Below, in pieces: positions 36,668 through 44,762 of a DNA stretch of 64,000 nt (its first letter is position 1; every line of letters begins with the position of its first letter). The translations under genes and the position numbers were made by a program. The notes under the pieces are model-generated. The model made no database searches and had not been told where the DNA came from. It worked only from the letters and a program-made list of their open reading frames with translations. Source of the stretch: Synechococcales cyanobacterium S06 (lineage in GTDB: Bacteria > Cyanobacteriota > Cyanobacteriia > Cyanobacteriales > JAABRE01). Where the stretch lies: NCBI GenBank assembly GCA_011391125.1, contig JAABRE010000011.1, positions 1-64,000 on the forward strand, written 5' to 3'.

Positions 36668-36710
36668 TTAGTTGCTAGTTGACAGTTATTTTAATTGACC
36701 ATAAAAGCGG

Positions 36711-36785
36711 TGTAAGGGCTCCCCTTTCAAGGGAGAATAATAATGATGTACCCCCCTACCCCCCCCTAGAAAGGGGGGAAGTAAT
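36711..36785. repeat. G/C-run palindromic repeat after pdhA
   Basis: GGCTCCCCTTTCAAGGGAGA is followed by TACCCCCCTACCCCCCCCTA and GAAAGGGGGGAAG. This is another of the CCCCCCTA/AAGGGGGG repeats seen at 63386 and 63671. Confidence 0.6.
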
Positions 36786-36824
36786 AAAAATATTCCTTAT
36801 TTCAAGCTACCGCCTTTAGGCAAT

Positions 36825-36852
36825 GTAGGGGTTAACGGCCGTTAACCCCTAC
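36825..36852 (+). terminator. 28-bp perfect palindrome, likely pdhA terminator or repeat
   Basis: GTAGGGGTTAACGG and its exact complement CCGTTAACCCCTAC. There is no loop and no T-run, so it may be a repeat rather than a true terminator. Confidence 0.45.
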
Positions 36853-36856
36853 TGTT

Positions 36857-36905
36857 AACTGATAACTGATAACTGATAACTGATAGCTGATAGCTGATAA
36901 CTGTA
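36857..36905. repeat. Heptamer tandem repeat (AACTGAT)7
   Basis: Seven units of AACTGAT, two of them AGCTGAT. A separate and shorter array than the one at 36966. Confidence 0.85.
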
Positions 36906-36965
36906 ATCAATAAGATTAGAAATTTTTGCTAATTACTTATTGATAAAAACATGGATAGTTAATTG

Positions 36966-37176
36966 TCAACTATCAACTATCAACTATCAACTATTAACTA
37001 TTAACTATCAACTATTAACTATCCACTATCAACTATCAACTATCAACTATCAACTATCAACTATCAACTATCAACTATCAACTATTAACTATCAACTATC
37101 AACTATCAACTATTAACTATTAACTATCAACTATCAACTATCAACTATTAACTATTAACTATCAACTATTAACTAT
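36966..37176. repeat. Long heptamer tandem repeat (TCAACTA)n, about 30 units
   Basis: Units of TCAACTA and TTAACTA, with one TCCACTA, run without a break for about 210 bases and stop 11 bases before the nurA ATG. Such heptanucleotide repeats are known in cyanobacterial genomes. No spacers are present, so it is not a CRISPR array. The gap 36668-37187 holds only repeats. Confidence 0.93.
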
Positions 37177-37187
37177 CTAAATTCCTT

Positions 37188-38387
37188 ATGTTAGATATAA
37201 ATAAATTAGCTACACAAATTCCCGTTATTAGTGAACATTTAAAAGCAGAAGCGATCGCCTCTCAAAAAAGATTGACTAAAGGGAAACAAATATTAAAAGA
37301 AACGGGAGAAAATCAGCGCCACTGGCTAAAGATACAGGAACAATGGCGGGAACATTTAATATTTGCACCGGCAACTCCGGTGGAGGAAATTGATATTTCT
37401 TATCCCATTTCTTCGCCCCCAGAAAGTCATACTGTTTTCGCCACTGATGGTTCACAAATATCCCCTTCTCACCATGAAATTACCTATTGTTATCTGATTA
37501 ATATTGGCAGGGTAATGTTACATTATGGGCAATCTTTGCATCCTTTATTAGATAGTATTCCCGAAGTTTATTATAAATCAGAAGACCTTTATATTTCTCA
37601 ACCGTGGAATATTTCGACAGAGGAATGGATGGGCTATCGTCGCACCGTTTTAGAAGCGCAAATGCTGTCAGAAATGGCCACTCGTTGGGTTTTACCACCA
37701 GGTGCGCACCATCACACCCCCAATTTAGCTTTGGTTGACGGTTCTCTCATTTATTGGTTTTTAGACAAGTTGGTTTCCGAAGCAAAGGATCAACTGTTAC
37801 CGCCGATTTTGGCCGCTTGGGAAGATTTGCGTAACAGCAAGATTCCCCTGATGGGCTATTTAAGCGCATCTCGCAGTCGCGAAGCGGTGAATTTCCTGCG
37901 TTTTCCTGCTTGTACGTTCGATTTCCCCAATTGCATCGTTAATTGTCGCGATTCTGAGGAAGAAAATAAACCTTGTCAATTAATTCATCCCATCCGGGAT
38001 ACTACTCTTTGGGGGAGTGTCTTACCAGCGGGGCACAGAAGCGCTCTGTGGCGCAGTAATTTGCGCATTTTGGACTATTATGACGAGCCCCAAAGGGTCT
38101 ATTTTTGCTATGTTAATGTGGGCAATGAAATCGCTAGAATCGAGCTACCCGCTTGGGTGGCCGAAGATTCCACTTTATTTGAACAGTCTTTAGGTATTAT
38201 GTTGGCTCAAGTTTACAAGGGTTATGGCTATCCCGTAGCCTTGGCGGAAGCACACAACATGGCCGTGGTCCGAAGTAGAGATCGCCATAGCTTTTTTAAC
38301 CTACTTGAACAACAAATGATTCGCAGTGGCTTAAAAAATGTGGGAACATCCTACAAAGAAGCGAAAAAAAGGGGTAGTATTGCTTAG
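37188..38387 (+). CDS. nurA: NurA-domain nuclease
   Basis: 399 residues. The NurA 5'-3' nuclease fold is marked by TVFATDGSQISPSHHE (first metal-binding Asp near residue 88), LALVDGSLIYWFLDKL (second Asp) and a late EAHNMAVVRSRDRH. In archaea NurA resects DNA ends with the HerA helicase; cyanobacteria carry it without an obvious partner nearby. The leader lacks a Shine-Dalgarno sequence because the heptamer array reaches to within 11 bases of the ATG. A GTAGGGTGGGCATGGCCCACC hairpin follows the stop codon. Confidence 0.85.
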   Translation: MLDINKLATQIPVISEHLKAEAIASQKRLTKGKQILKETGENQRHWLKIQEQWREHLIFAPATPVEEIDISYPISSPPESHTVFATDGSQISPSHHEITYCYLINIGRVMLHYGQSLHPLLDSIPEVYYKSEDLYISQPWNISTEEWMGYRRTVLEAQMLSEMATRWVLPPGAHHHTPNLALVDGSLIYWFLDKLVSEAKDQLLPPILAAWEDLRNSKIPLMGYLSASRSREAVNFLRFPACTFDFPNCIVNCRDSEEENKPCQLIHPIRDTTLWGSVLPAGHRSALWRSNLRILDYYDEPQRVYFCYVNVGNEIARIELPAWVAEDSTLFEQSLGIMLAQVYKGYGYPVALAEAHNMAVVRSRDRHSFFNLLEQQMIRSGLKNVGTSYKEAKKRGSIA

Positions 38388-38438
38388 TAGGGTGGGCATG
38401 GCCCACCGATAGAGAAAGAAAAATAAGAGTAAAAAACT

Positions 38439-41400
38439 ATGAAATTAAGCGATATTTTTAAGGATTCTGATTATAAATTGTCTCAATTTTTGCCCTCAGA
38501 AATCGAGACTTTTCAACAGTCTATTTTTATTAAGAAAACAGCGAAAAATGAGTTACCTTATATCAAATGTTTAGTCAGAGATAAGGAGATTCAATTAAAA
38601 CCAGAAGAGGCCATTAAACAATTATATTTAATGGTCTTAAATCAGCGTTATGGTTATCCTTTTAAAAGGATGGAGGTGGAATATTCGGTATCATTTGGTC
38701 GGGAAAAAAAGAAGGCCGATATCGTAATCTTTGATCAGGATCGTCCCACCGTTCCTTATATTATTATCGAACTGAAAAAACCCAAATTAAAGGACGGAAA
38801 AGAGCAGCTTAAATCCTATTGTAATGCTACGGGAGCACCGATCGCCGTGTGGACAAATGGGGAGCAGATTTCCTATTACCAAAGAAAAGACCCCAATTAT
38901 TTTGAAGATTTAACGGATATTCCTAATGTTAATCAGACATTGGCCGATATTTTAAATGAGAAATTTACCCTGGAAGATTTAATTAAAAAAGATAAATTAG
39001 TTAATGAGAAAAAATCCCTCAAAACTTTAATTGAAGAAATGGAAGATGAGGTCTTAGCAAATGCAGGAGTGGATGTATTTGAAGAAATTTTTAAGTTAAT
39101 TTTTGCCAAACTTTATGATGAATGGTTATCCGGTCAAGGAAGTAATAAAAGTAGTCGTTTATTAGAGTTTAGAAATACAGGACAAACGGAAACTGCCCTA
39201 AAAAACAAGATACAAAACCTCTTTGATCAAGCTACAAAAAAATGGGAGGGAGTTTTCAGTGAAGATACGAAAATTACCCTCACACCTTCCCATTTATCCG
39301 TGTGTATTTCTTCCTTAGAAAATGTCAAGTTATTTAACTCGAATTTAGACGTTGTTGACGAAGCCTTTGAGTATTTAATTAATAAGAGTAGTAAAGGGGA
39401 AAAAGGGCAATTTTTCACCCCCCGTTATGTCATTGATATGTGTGTCAAGATGCTTAATCCCAAGGAAGATGAACACATGATTGATACAGCAGCTGGTTCA
39501 TCAGGTTTTCCTGTGCATACTATTTTCCACGTTTGGAAACAAATATTAACCGATGAAGGCCTTGAAGCAAGTCATTTATTTAGTTTGGAAAATAAACCCT
39601 ACCGTTGTCGTCAATATGTGGAAAATAAGGTATTTGCGCTGGATTTTGATGAAAAAGCCGTGAGGGTTGCGCGAACATTAAATCTTATTGCAGGAGATGG
39701 TGAAACTAATGTTTTACACCTGAATACATTGGACTTTGAAAGGTGGGATGAATGGACAAAACAGGAGCAATGGAATGACGTTTATAATAACGGTTTTAAG
39801 AGGTTGAAAAAATTACAAAAAGACAAAGGAAGTTATCAAGAATTTAACTTTGATGTTTTGATGGCCAATCCACCTTTTGCTGGAGATATTAAGGAAAGTA
39901 GGTTAATTCAAAAGTATGATTTATCAGTTAAATCTGGTGGAAAAAGACAGACCAAAATGGGTCGAGATATTTTATTTATTGAGCGAAATTTAGATTTTCT
40001 TAAACCCGGAGGTCGAATGGCCATCGTTTTACCCCAAGGAAGATTTAACAATTCTTCTGATAAATATATTCGGGATTATATCGCGGAACAATGCCGAATT
40101 TTAGCAGTTATTGGGCTGCATGGTAACACTTTTAAACCCCATACGGGGACTAAAACTTCGGTTTTATTAGTACAAAAATGGGATGAAAAATTATGTCCAA
40201 AGGTGGAAGATTATCAGATATTTTTTGCTACCCAAAGAAAGTCTGGTAAGGATAATTCGGGGGAAAAAATTTACGCCAAAAATGCTAATAATGAGGCCAT
40301 TTTAGATGGTCACGGTCATTTAATTGTCGACCATGATTTATTTAATCATGAAGGTTTAACCGAGGATGGGATTGCTGAAGCATTTATCGAGTTTGCTAAA
40401 AAGGAGGGTTTAAGTTTTTTTGATTGTAGGGGTGATCAGGCGATCGCCCCTACCTTTGATAATATTAAATATCAGCTTTTAATGGATAGGCTAGAAGCTA
40501 TTGAACTTAGCTTTAATATAGTAAGAGAAAATAACTTAAATTTTAGATTTGATAGTGAATTTTTCAAGAAAAAATACTTTGATATTGACGCTAAATTTGG
40601 GTTAATTCCTAATACAATTAGATTTCATCAAACTAACCCTATAATTGTACATCCTAGCGAAATTAAAAGAGAATATATAGAAGAAGGAGGTGTTTTATTT
40701 TTTAGAACTCAAAATCTTCGTCCTTTAAAAGTAGATTTAACGACTCAAGTTTTTATTTCAGAGGAAGATGCACAAATTTTAGCTAAAAATCTAATCAAAA
40801 AAAATGATGTTTTAATAACAAGAACAGGTGCTAATTTTGGTGATACCTTAGTTTTTAACGAAAATATAACAACGATTGCTTCTTCTCATGTTTTTATTGT
40901 GAGAAATCAAGTAATTAATCAGTCTTATTTGGCGGTTTTTTTAAATACTTATTATGGAAGAGAACAAATTAACAAGGGAATGTATGGTGGTTTACAACCA
41001 GAAGTTGCACCTTATTATTTAAAAAATATTCTGATTCCCCAATTTTCTAATTTATTTCAAAAACAAATTGAAAATTTAGTTAGAGAATCTCATGAAATTA
41101 AGGAAAAAAGTCAAATTATTTACCAACAATCTGAAGAATTACTATTAAGTGAATTAGGATTAAAAGATTGGCAACCAACCGAAGATAACATCGCAGAAAA
41201 AAGTTTTTCCGCTTCCTTTTTAGCTTCGGGGAGATTAGATGCAGAATATTATCAACCTAAATATGATCAAGTTATTGATAAAATTAAACAATATAAACAT
41301 GGTTTTAATTTACTTAATAAAACTTGTAAAATTTATGATAAAAACTTTAATCCTTCTGACAATAAACAATATAAATATATAGAATTATCTAATATTGATA

Positions 41401-41906
41401 GTAATTCTCAAATTAACGAACCTACAATAGATCATGGTTGTAATTTACCATCAAGAGCAAGACGATTAGTCAAAACAAATCAAGTTATTATTTCATCAGT
41501 AGAAGGATCACTAGATAAATGCGCTATTATTGGTCATCAATTGAATAATTCTATTTGTTCTACAGGTTTTTATGTTCTTGATTCATCGGTTATTAATTCA
41601 GAAACTTTATTAGTTTTATTTCGATCGCAATTAATGCAATTACAACTAAAACAAGGTTGTTCAGGTACAATTTTAACGGCAATTAATCGAGATAGTTTTA
41701 ACTCTTTAATTTTACCGATAATTAATGTTAATACTCAACATGAGATTAAAAATAAAATTCAGCAAAGTAATTTATTTATTCAACAATCAAAACAACTATT
41801 AGAAATTGCAAAAATAGGGGTAGAAAAAGCCATCGAAACCGATGAAGAAACTGCAATTAATTGGATTAATGGGGAATTAGGGAAAATGGAGGTAAAATTA
41901 GATTGA
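38439..41906 (+). CDS. Single-chain restriction-modification protein (nuclease domain, N6-adenine methylase, two recognition domains)
   Basis: 1155 residues. The N-terminus has an HSDR_N-like PD-(D/E)XK core with Asp94 in KKADIVIFD and Glu111/Lys113 in IIIELKKPK. The centre is an HsdM-type N6-adenine methyltransferase: motif I from Asp349 in DTAAGSSGFP and motif IV NPPF at 477-480. The C-terminal 460 residues contain two target-recognition-like halves, one starting NLNFRFDSEFFKKKYFD and the other SGRLDAEYYQPKYDQ, each ending in a helical coil. No ATP-dependent motor motifs are present, so it resembles type IIG or a motor-less type I enzyme. It leads the island of toxin-antitoxin genes. Confidence 0.85.
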   Translation: MKLSDIFKDSDYKLSQFLPSEIETFQQSIFIKKTAKNELPYIKCLVRDKEIQLKPEEAIKQLYLMVLNQRYGYPFKRMEVEYSVSFGREKKKADIVIFDQDRPTVPYIIIELKKPKLKDGKEQLKSYCNATGAPIAVWTNGEQISYYQRKDPNYFEDLTDIPNVNQTLADILNEKFTLEDLIKKDKLVNEKKSLKTLIEEMEDEVLANAGVDVFEEIFKLIFAKLYDEWLSGQGSNKSSRLLEFRNTGQTETALKNKIQNLFDQATKKWEGVFSEDTKITLTPSHLSVCISSLENVKLFNSNLDVVDEAFEYLINKSSKGEKGQFFTPRYVIDMCVKMLNPKEDEHMIDTAAGSSGFPVHTIFHVWKQILTDEGLEASHLFSLENKPYRCRQYVENKVFALDFDEKAVRVARTLNLIAGDGETNVLHLNTLDFERWDEWTKQEQWNDVYNNGFKRLKKLQKDKGSYQEFNFDVLMANPPFAGDIKESRLIQKYDLSVKSGGKRQTKMGRDILFIERNLDFLKPGGRMAIVLPQGRFNNSSDKYIRDYIAEQCRILAVIGLHGNTFKPHTGTKTSVLLVQKWDEKLCPKVEDYQIFFATQRKSGKDNSGEKIYAKNANNEAILDGHGHLIVDHDLFNHEGLTEDGIAEAFIEFAKKEGLSFFDCRGDQAIAPTFDNIKYQLLMDRLEAIELSFNIVRENNLNFRFDSEFFKKKYFDIDAKFGLIPNTIRFHQTNPIIVHPSEIKREYIEEGGVLFFRTQNLRPLKVDLTTQVFISEEDAQILAKNLIKKNDVLITRTGANFGDTLVFNENITTIASSHVFIVRNQVINQSYLAVFLNTYYGREQINKGMYGGLQPEVAPYYLKNILIPQFSNLFQKQIENLVRESHEIKEKSQIIYQQSEELLLSELGLKDWQPTEDNIAEKSFSASFLASGRLDAEYYQPKYDQVIDKIKQYKHGFNLLNKTCKIYDKNFNPSDNKQYKYIELSNIDSNSQINEPTIDHGCNLPSRARRLVKTNQVIISSVEGSLDKCAIIGHQLNNSICSTGFYVLDSSVINSETLLVLFRSQLMQLQLKQGCSGTILTAINRDSFNSLILPIINVNTQHEIKNKIQQSNLFIQQSKQLLEIAKIGVEKAIETDEETAINWINGELGKMEVKLD

Positions 41907-42136
41907 ACTTTGAAATAATTGGTAAAATAACTAATATTGACATAATTGCTGTTAATAATTCTATTCGAGATTTAGAGAGACTTAAAAAAATTTATGGTCA
42001 GGGAAGATGGAGAAAATTAAAAGGAATAGCTACTATTAAATTAGCAGATAATACTGTCATTCAAGCTGAATTACATTGGTATGAATGTCATGGTATTGGT
42101 AAAAAAGAACTTAAAATTAAAACTATTTTGGAGTAA
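41903..42136 (+). CDS. Small conserved protein coupled to the restriction-modification gene
   Basis: 77 residues from TTG 41903; the start overlaps the preceding stop codon (TTGA at 41903-41906), with GGAGG at 41888-41892. Core sequence is YGQGRWRKLKGIATIKLADN followed by QAELHWYECHGIGKKELKIK. I recall many cyanobacterial homologues with this KLKGIA...HWYE...GIG pattern and no assigned function. The coupling to the upstream gene and the 5-base gap to the next ORF suggest one operon. Basic, probably nucleic-acid binding, but that is inference. Confidence 0.72.
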   Translation: MNFEIIGKITNIDIIAVNNSIRDLERLKKIYGQGRWRKLKGIATIKLADNTVIQAELHWYECHGIGKKELKIKTILE

Positions 42137-42141
42137 GGAAA

Positions 42142-42375
42142 ATGGAAAATTACCCCCAAGAAAAAAAAATCGCTATCTGTATTAATAATCAAGATTATCC
42201 CGCTTCTTTAGAACTTAGAAAAATATATCAAATAATAACTGACCTAAAAGCCGAATCTCATCAAATGATCAGAATAATAGATGAAAGTGGAGAAGATTAT
42301 CTTTATCCTACAGGTTATTTTGTAATAGTTGAATTACCCGAAATTGCCCAAAAATTGTTTACTAAAGTGGGTTAA
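42142..42375 (+). CDS. Small SGEDYLYP-motif protein, intact copy of a four-member family
   Basis: 77 residues: IAICINNQDYPASLELRKIY, then RIIDESGEDYLYPTGYFVIV and ELPEIAQKLFTKVG. This is the only undamaged copy; relatives at 43750, 44500 and 45442 are broken. The family pattern (short beta-rich N-terminus, I-D-E-S-G-E-D-Y-L-Y-P, YF-x-I-V-E-L-P) recurs in cyanobacteria beside the HWYE-type protein and toxin-antitoxin genes as far as I recall. Function unknown. In this island each copy closes a cassette, directly after a toxin gene in three of the four cases. Confidence 0.75.
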   Translation: MENYPQEKKIAICINNQDYPASLELRKIYQIITDLKAESHQMIRIIDESGEDYLYPTGYFVIVELPEIAQKLFTKVG

Positions 42376-42451
42376 TTTTCTTAAGGGAAAATGGGATAAA
42401 ATGGAAATTGAGTTATTATCAAAATAATTAATTATTAAGAAGAATTTTGCC

Positions 42452-42658
42452 ATGATTAAAACTATTGATGTTTCCGATTTAAAACCCGAACAAATCGAAA
42501 ATTTACAGGACATTATTGCTGCTTTTAAAGTGCAAAATCAAGCTAATAAGAATGGTCCATCTAAATTTAATATGATTGACTATTTGTTAGAACATCCCCT
42601 AGAAGTTGATGATTTACAATTTATGAAACGAGAGGAAATTTATGACAGAAATAAATAA
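42452..42658 (+). CDS. Antitoxin of a PIN module, first copy
   Basis: 68 residues: MIKTIDVSDLKPEQIENLQD, then a variable middle and KREEIYDRNK. It is a close paralogue of the gene at 46376 (first 26 codons nearly identical). The start overlaps nothing upstream and has an AAGAAGAA leader. The toxin start at 42642 lies inside its 3' end (17-base overlap), the usual antitoxin-then-toxin coupling. The partner toxin is broken, so this is probably a leftover antitoxin. Confidence 0.78.
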   Translation: MIKTIDVSDLKPEQIENLQDIIAAFKVQNQANKNGPSKFNMIDYLLEHPLEVDDLQFMKREEIYDRNK

Positions 42659-43068
42659 GAATCTTTGTTTTATTGATTCTAATATTTGGCTGTCTGCTTT
42701 TTCTACTGATAAAAAAGAAGAGACTAAAAGAATTTTAGCCAAACAATTAATTCAGGAAAAAACTATCGTCATTAGTACACAAGTTATTAATGAAGTTTCT
42801 TCCAATCTACTTAAAAAATATAAAATTGATGAAGCAATCTTATGAAGATTAATTGATTCTTTTTACGAGAAATATCAAATTATTTCTTTTAATCTTAAGA
42901 TTCTTAAATCAGCATCTAACCTGAGAAATAATTATTCCTTATCATTTTGGGATAGTTTAATTGTTGCTTTCTATTTCTTTTTCTAACGCAAATTTTCTCT
43001 ATTCAGAAGATATGCATGATGGTTTAATTATTAATAATAAACTTACTATTATTAATCCTTTTAAATAA
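42642..43068 (+). pseudogene. PIN-domain toxin, broken by nonsense and frameshift
   Basis: The frame starts MTEINKNLCFIDSNIWLSAF with the first PIN aspartate and runs to a TGA at 42843-42845. It continues in the same frame with RLIDSFYEKYQIISFN and ASNLRNNYSLSFWDSLIVA (later acidic site). A one-base insertion in GCTTTCTATTTC then shifts the frame; the +1 frame restores SNANFLYSEDMHDG and LTIINPFK to a TAA at 43068. Its paralogue at 46598 shows what the intact reading would be. At least two independent lesions make it non-functional. Confidence 0.85.
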
Positions 43069-43113
43069 TTAATTAAACTTGATAACTCATAATGACCCAG
43101 CAGGATCAAAGAG

Positions 43114-43190
43114 GAATTGAGTTATAATTTATTTATATTATGGAGGTCATTATGTCGAAATTGTCCTTAGATCAAACTCAACTTAAACAA
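43114..43190 (+). promoter_or_regulatory. Duplicated promoter-leader segment, copy 1
   Basis: GGAATTGAGTTATAATTTAT with a TATAAT at 43123-43128 and the GGAGGTC ribosome site is repeated almost unchanged at 43989-44066, together with the first 13 codons of the following antitoxin gene. The -10 to start spacing fits a short leader. No clear -35 box. Confidence 0.6.
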
Positions 43191-43403
43191 ACAGTCCGAG
43201 AAATGATGTTAGAAATATTCGCCGAAAATTCAGAATATTTTTATCAATCTTTTAGCAAAATAATCGAAAACAAATCCGATCAAAAATTGATAGAATTTGA
43301 GTTAGATTTAGAAGAATCAGCTAATTTATACGCAGAAATTTATCAAGAAAGTAAGGAATTACAAGAGTTAACTGAATCAGCATTATTGGATTTTGTCGAA
43401 TGA
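43152..43403 (+). CDS. Antitoxin paired with MazF-type toxin
   Basis: 83 residues from the ATG at 43152, which has GGAGGTC 8 bases before it; an ATG at 43140 lies upstream of that site and is not used. It begins MSKLSLDQTQLKQTVREMML, has a helical middle, and ends acidic (LDFVE). It overlaps the toxin by four bases (ATGA, 43400-43403). The first 23 residues closely resemble those of the antitoxin at 44027, which serves a RelE-type toxin; the rest is unrelated. Confidence 0.82.
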   Translation: MSKLSLDQTQLKQTVREMMLEIFAENSEYFYQSFSKIIENKSDQKLIEFELDLEESANLYAEIYQESKELQELTESALLDFVE

Positions 43404-43753
43404 ATAAATTAGAAAAAGGAATGATAATTGATGTCAATCTTGATCCAACAAAGGGATCAGAAACTGGTAAAATACGCCCTTGTATTATTGTTACTAATAA
43501 TACTTATAATGAGAGAGTACCTATAATTCAAGTTGTCCCAATAACAGAATGGAGTGAGAAAAAAGTTAGGATTAAAACTAATGTTGAAATTACTCCTTCT
43601 CCTGTTAATGGATTAGTAAAAAAATCTATTGCTGATTGTTTACAAACAAGGCCGATTGATTATCGTTTAAGATTAGTTAAAATACGAGGTAAATTAGAAA
43701 TAAAAATAATAGAACAAATTAATGAAGCTTTGAAAATTGTATTTGCTATATGA
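43400..43753 (+). CDS. MazF/PemK-type endoribonuclease toxin
   Basis: 117 residues. The family opening KLEKGMIIDVNLDPTKGSETGKIRPCIIVTNN is intact, with the conserved R-P-C/V-L/I-I-V strand, then VPIIQVVPITEW and SIADCLQTRPIDYRLR. This fold cleaves mRNA at short sites. It overlaps the antitoxin upstream (ATGA) and the small SGEDYLYP-type ORF downstream (ATGA at 43750-43753), giving a three-gene coupled unit. No damage seen, so this is one of the intact toxins of the island. Confidence 0.9.
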   Translation: MNKLEKGMIIDVNLDPTKGSETGKIRPCIIVTNNTYNERVPIIQVVPITEWSEKKVRIKTNVEITPSPVNGLVKKSIADCLQTRPIDYRLRLVKIRGKLEIKIIEQINEALKIVFAI

Positions 43754-43969
43754 ATCATCTCAATTTTGTTCTTTGTATTAACCATAAAAATTGTGAAGAT
43801 TTAACTTTATTAAAGGTTTATCAAGTATTACCGCGATGAAGCGGCTGCTAGGGATAATTATATTAGAATTATCGATGATTCTGATGAAGATTATCTTGAT
43901 CCTGCTAATTATTTTGTAATAGTTGAATTACCCGAAATTGCCCAGAAATTGTTTACTAAAGTCGGTTAA
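43750..43969 (+). pseudogene. SGEDYLYP-family small ORF, frameshifted copy
   Basis: Starts at ATG 43750 inside the MazF stop codon and reads MNHLNFVLCINHKNCEDLTL, then KVYQVLPR to TGA at 43837-43839. Dropping one C (CCG-c-GAT GAA) restores DEAAARDNYIRIIDDSDEDY and the family ending to TAA 43967-43969. The copy at 45442 has the same one-base difference at the same codon. It is either an inherited lesion or, less likely, a recoding site. Confidence 0.8.
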
Positions 43970-43988
43970 TTTTTTTCAGGGAAAATGG

Positions 43989-44066
43989 GAATTGAGTTAT
44001 AATTTATTTATGTTATGGAGGTTATTATGTCAAGATTATCCTTAGATCAAACTCAACTTAAAGAAA
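43989..44066 (+). promoter_or_regulatory. Duplicated promoter-leader segment, copy 2
   Basis: Near-identical to 43114-43190, with TATAAT at 43998-44003 and GGAGGTT before the ATG at 44027. The duplication covers promoter, ribosome site and the antitoxin's first codons. Confidence 0.6.
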
Positions 44067-44236
44067 CCTTTAAAAAAGCAATATTAGAACTTTTTTACGA
44101 AAATAAAGAGGAATTTTCGGCCTTACTCGTAGAAATAAGGGAAGATATTGCTTTATCAAAAGCTATTGAAGAAGGAGAACAAACCGAATTAGTGGATCGA
44201 GATTCAATTTTCGCTATTTTAGATCAAGAATCATGA
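44027..44236 (+). CDS. Antitoxin paired with RelE-type toxin
   Basis: 69 residues from the ATG at 44027 (GGAGG upstream). It begins MSRLSLDQTQLKETFKKAIL, nearly the same as the MazF antitoxin at 43152, then differs: EIREDIALSKAIEEGEQTEL and a DRDSIFAILDQES ending that fits RelB/ParD-like toxin wrapping. It ends TCATGA, overlapping an ATG that would start the toxin (44233). Its toxin has lost the proper frame at that point. Confidence 0.8.
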   Translation: MSRLSLDQTQLKETFKKAILELFYENKEEFSALLVEIREDIALSKAIEEGEQTELVDRDSIFAILDQES

Positions 44237-44495
44237 AAACAGAATAAAAAGTTTTGCTAAAGATTTAAAAAAGATTAAAGATTTTAACTTGTTAAAACGA
44301 GTAAAATTGGTCATAGAAGAAATCGAAAAAGCTGATAATTTACAGTCCATTAATAACTTAAAATTTCTCAAAACAGCTAGTAATCATTATCGCATTCGAG
44401 TTGGTGATTATCGAATTGGTATCTCTATTAATAATGATGTTGTTACCTTGGTAAGAATTTTACATCGACAAGAAAATTATCGCAATTTTCCTTAA
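44233..44495 (+). pseudogene. RelE/ParE-type toxin with a start-proximal frameshift
   Basis: The family reading NRIKSFAKDLKKIKDFNLLKRVKL, continuing to YRIRVGDYRIGISI and VRILHRQENYRNFP, is complete but is out of frame with the coupled ATG at 44233. ATGAAAAC has four A where five would give M-K-N-R-I-K. In the proper frame no ATG, GTG or TTG occurs before a TTG at 44289, which would delete about 17 residues. The A-run could have lost one base. Probably inactive or poorly made. Confidence 0.75.
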
Positions 44496-44499
44496 ATAT

Positions 44500-44724
44500 A
44501 TGCCAAATTATCCCCAAATTGCTATATGTATTAACAATCAAAATTACCCCGCTTCTTGAGAACTTAGAAAAATATATCAAACAATACCTTATCTAAAAGC
44601 CGAGTCTTATCAAATGATTAGAATAATAGATGAAAGTGGAGAAGATTATCTTGATCCTGCTAATTATTTTTTAATAGTTGAATTACCAAAAATTGCGCAA
44701 AAATTGTTTACTAAAGTCGGTTAA
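44500..44724 (+). pseudogene. SGEDYLYP-family small ORF, nonsense copy
   Basis: MPNYPQIAICINNQNYPAS is followed by TGA where the intact copy has TTA (leucine). The frame then continues ELRKIYQTIPYLKAESYQMI and RIIDESGEDYLDPANYFLIV to TAA at 44722-44724. It is the closest relative of the intact copy at 42142. It starts 4 bases after the RelE stop codon. Confidence 0.85.
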
Positions 44725-44762
44725 TATGTAGTTAAATTTAATTATTAAGGAGGTAATATTTT

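Noticed and set aside
36966-37176. Possible CRISPR array
   Set aside because: The 7-base units follow each other without spacers and there are no cas genes nearby; it is a simple tandem repeat.
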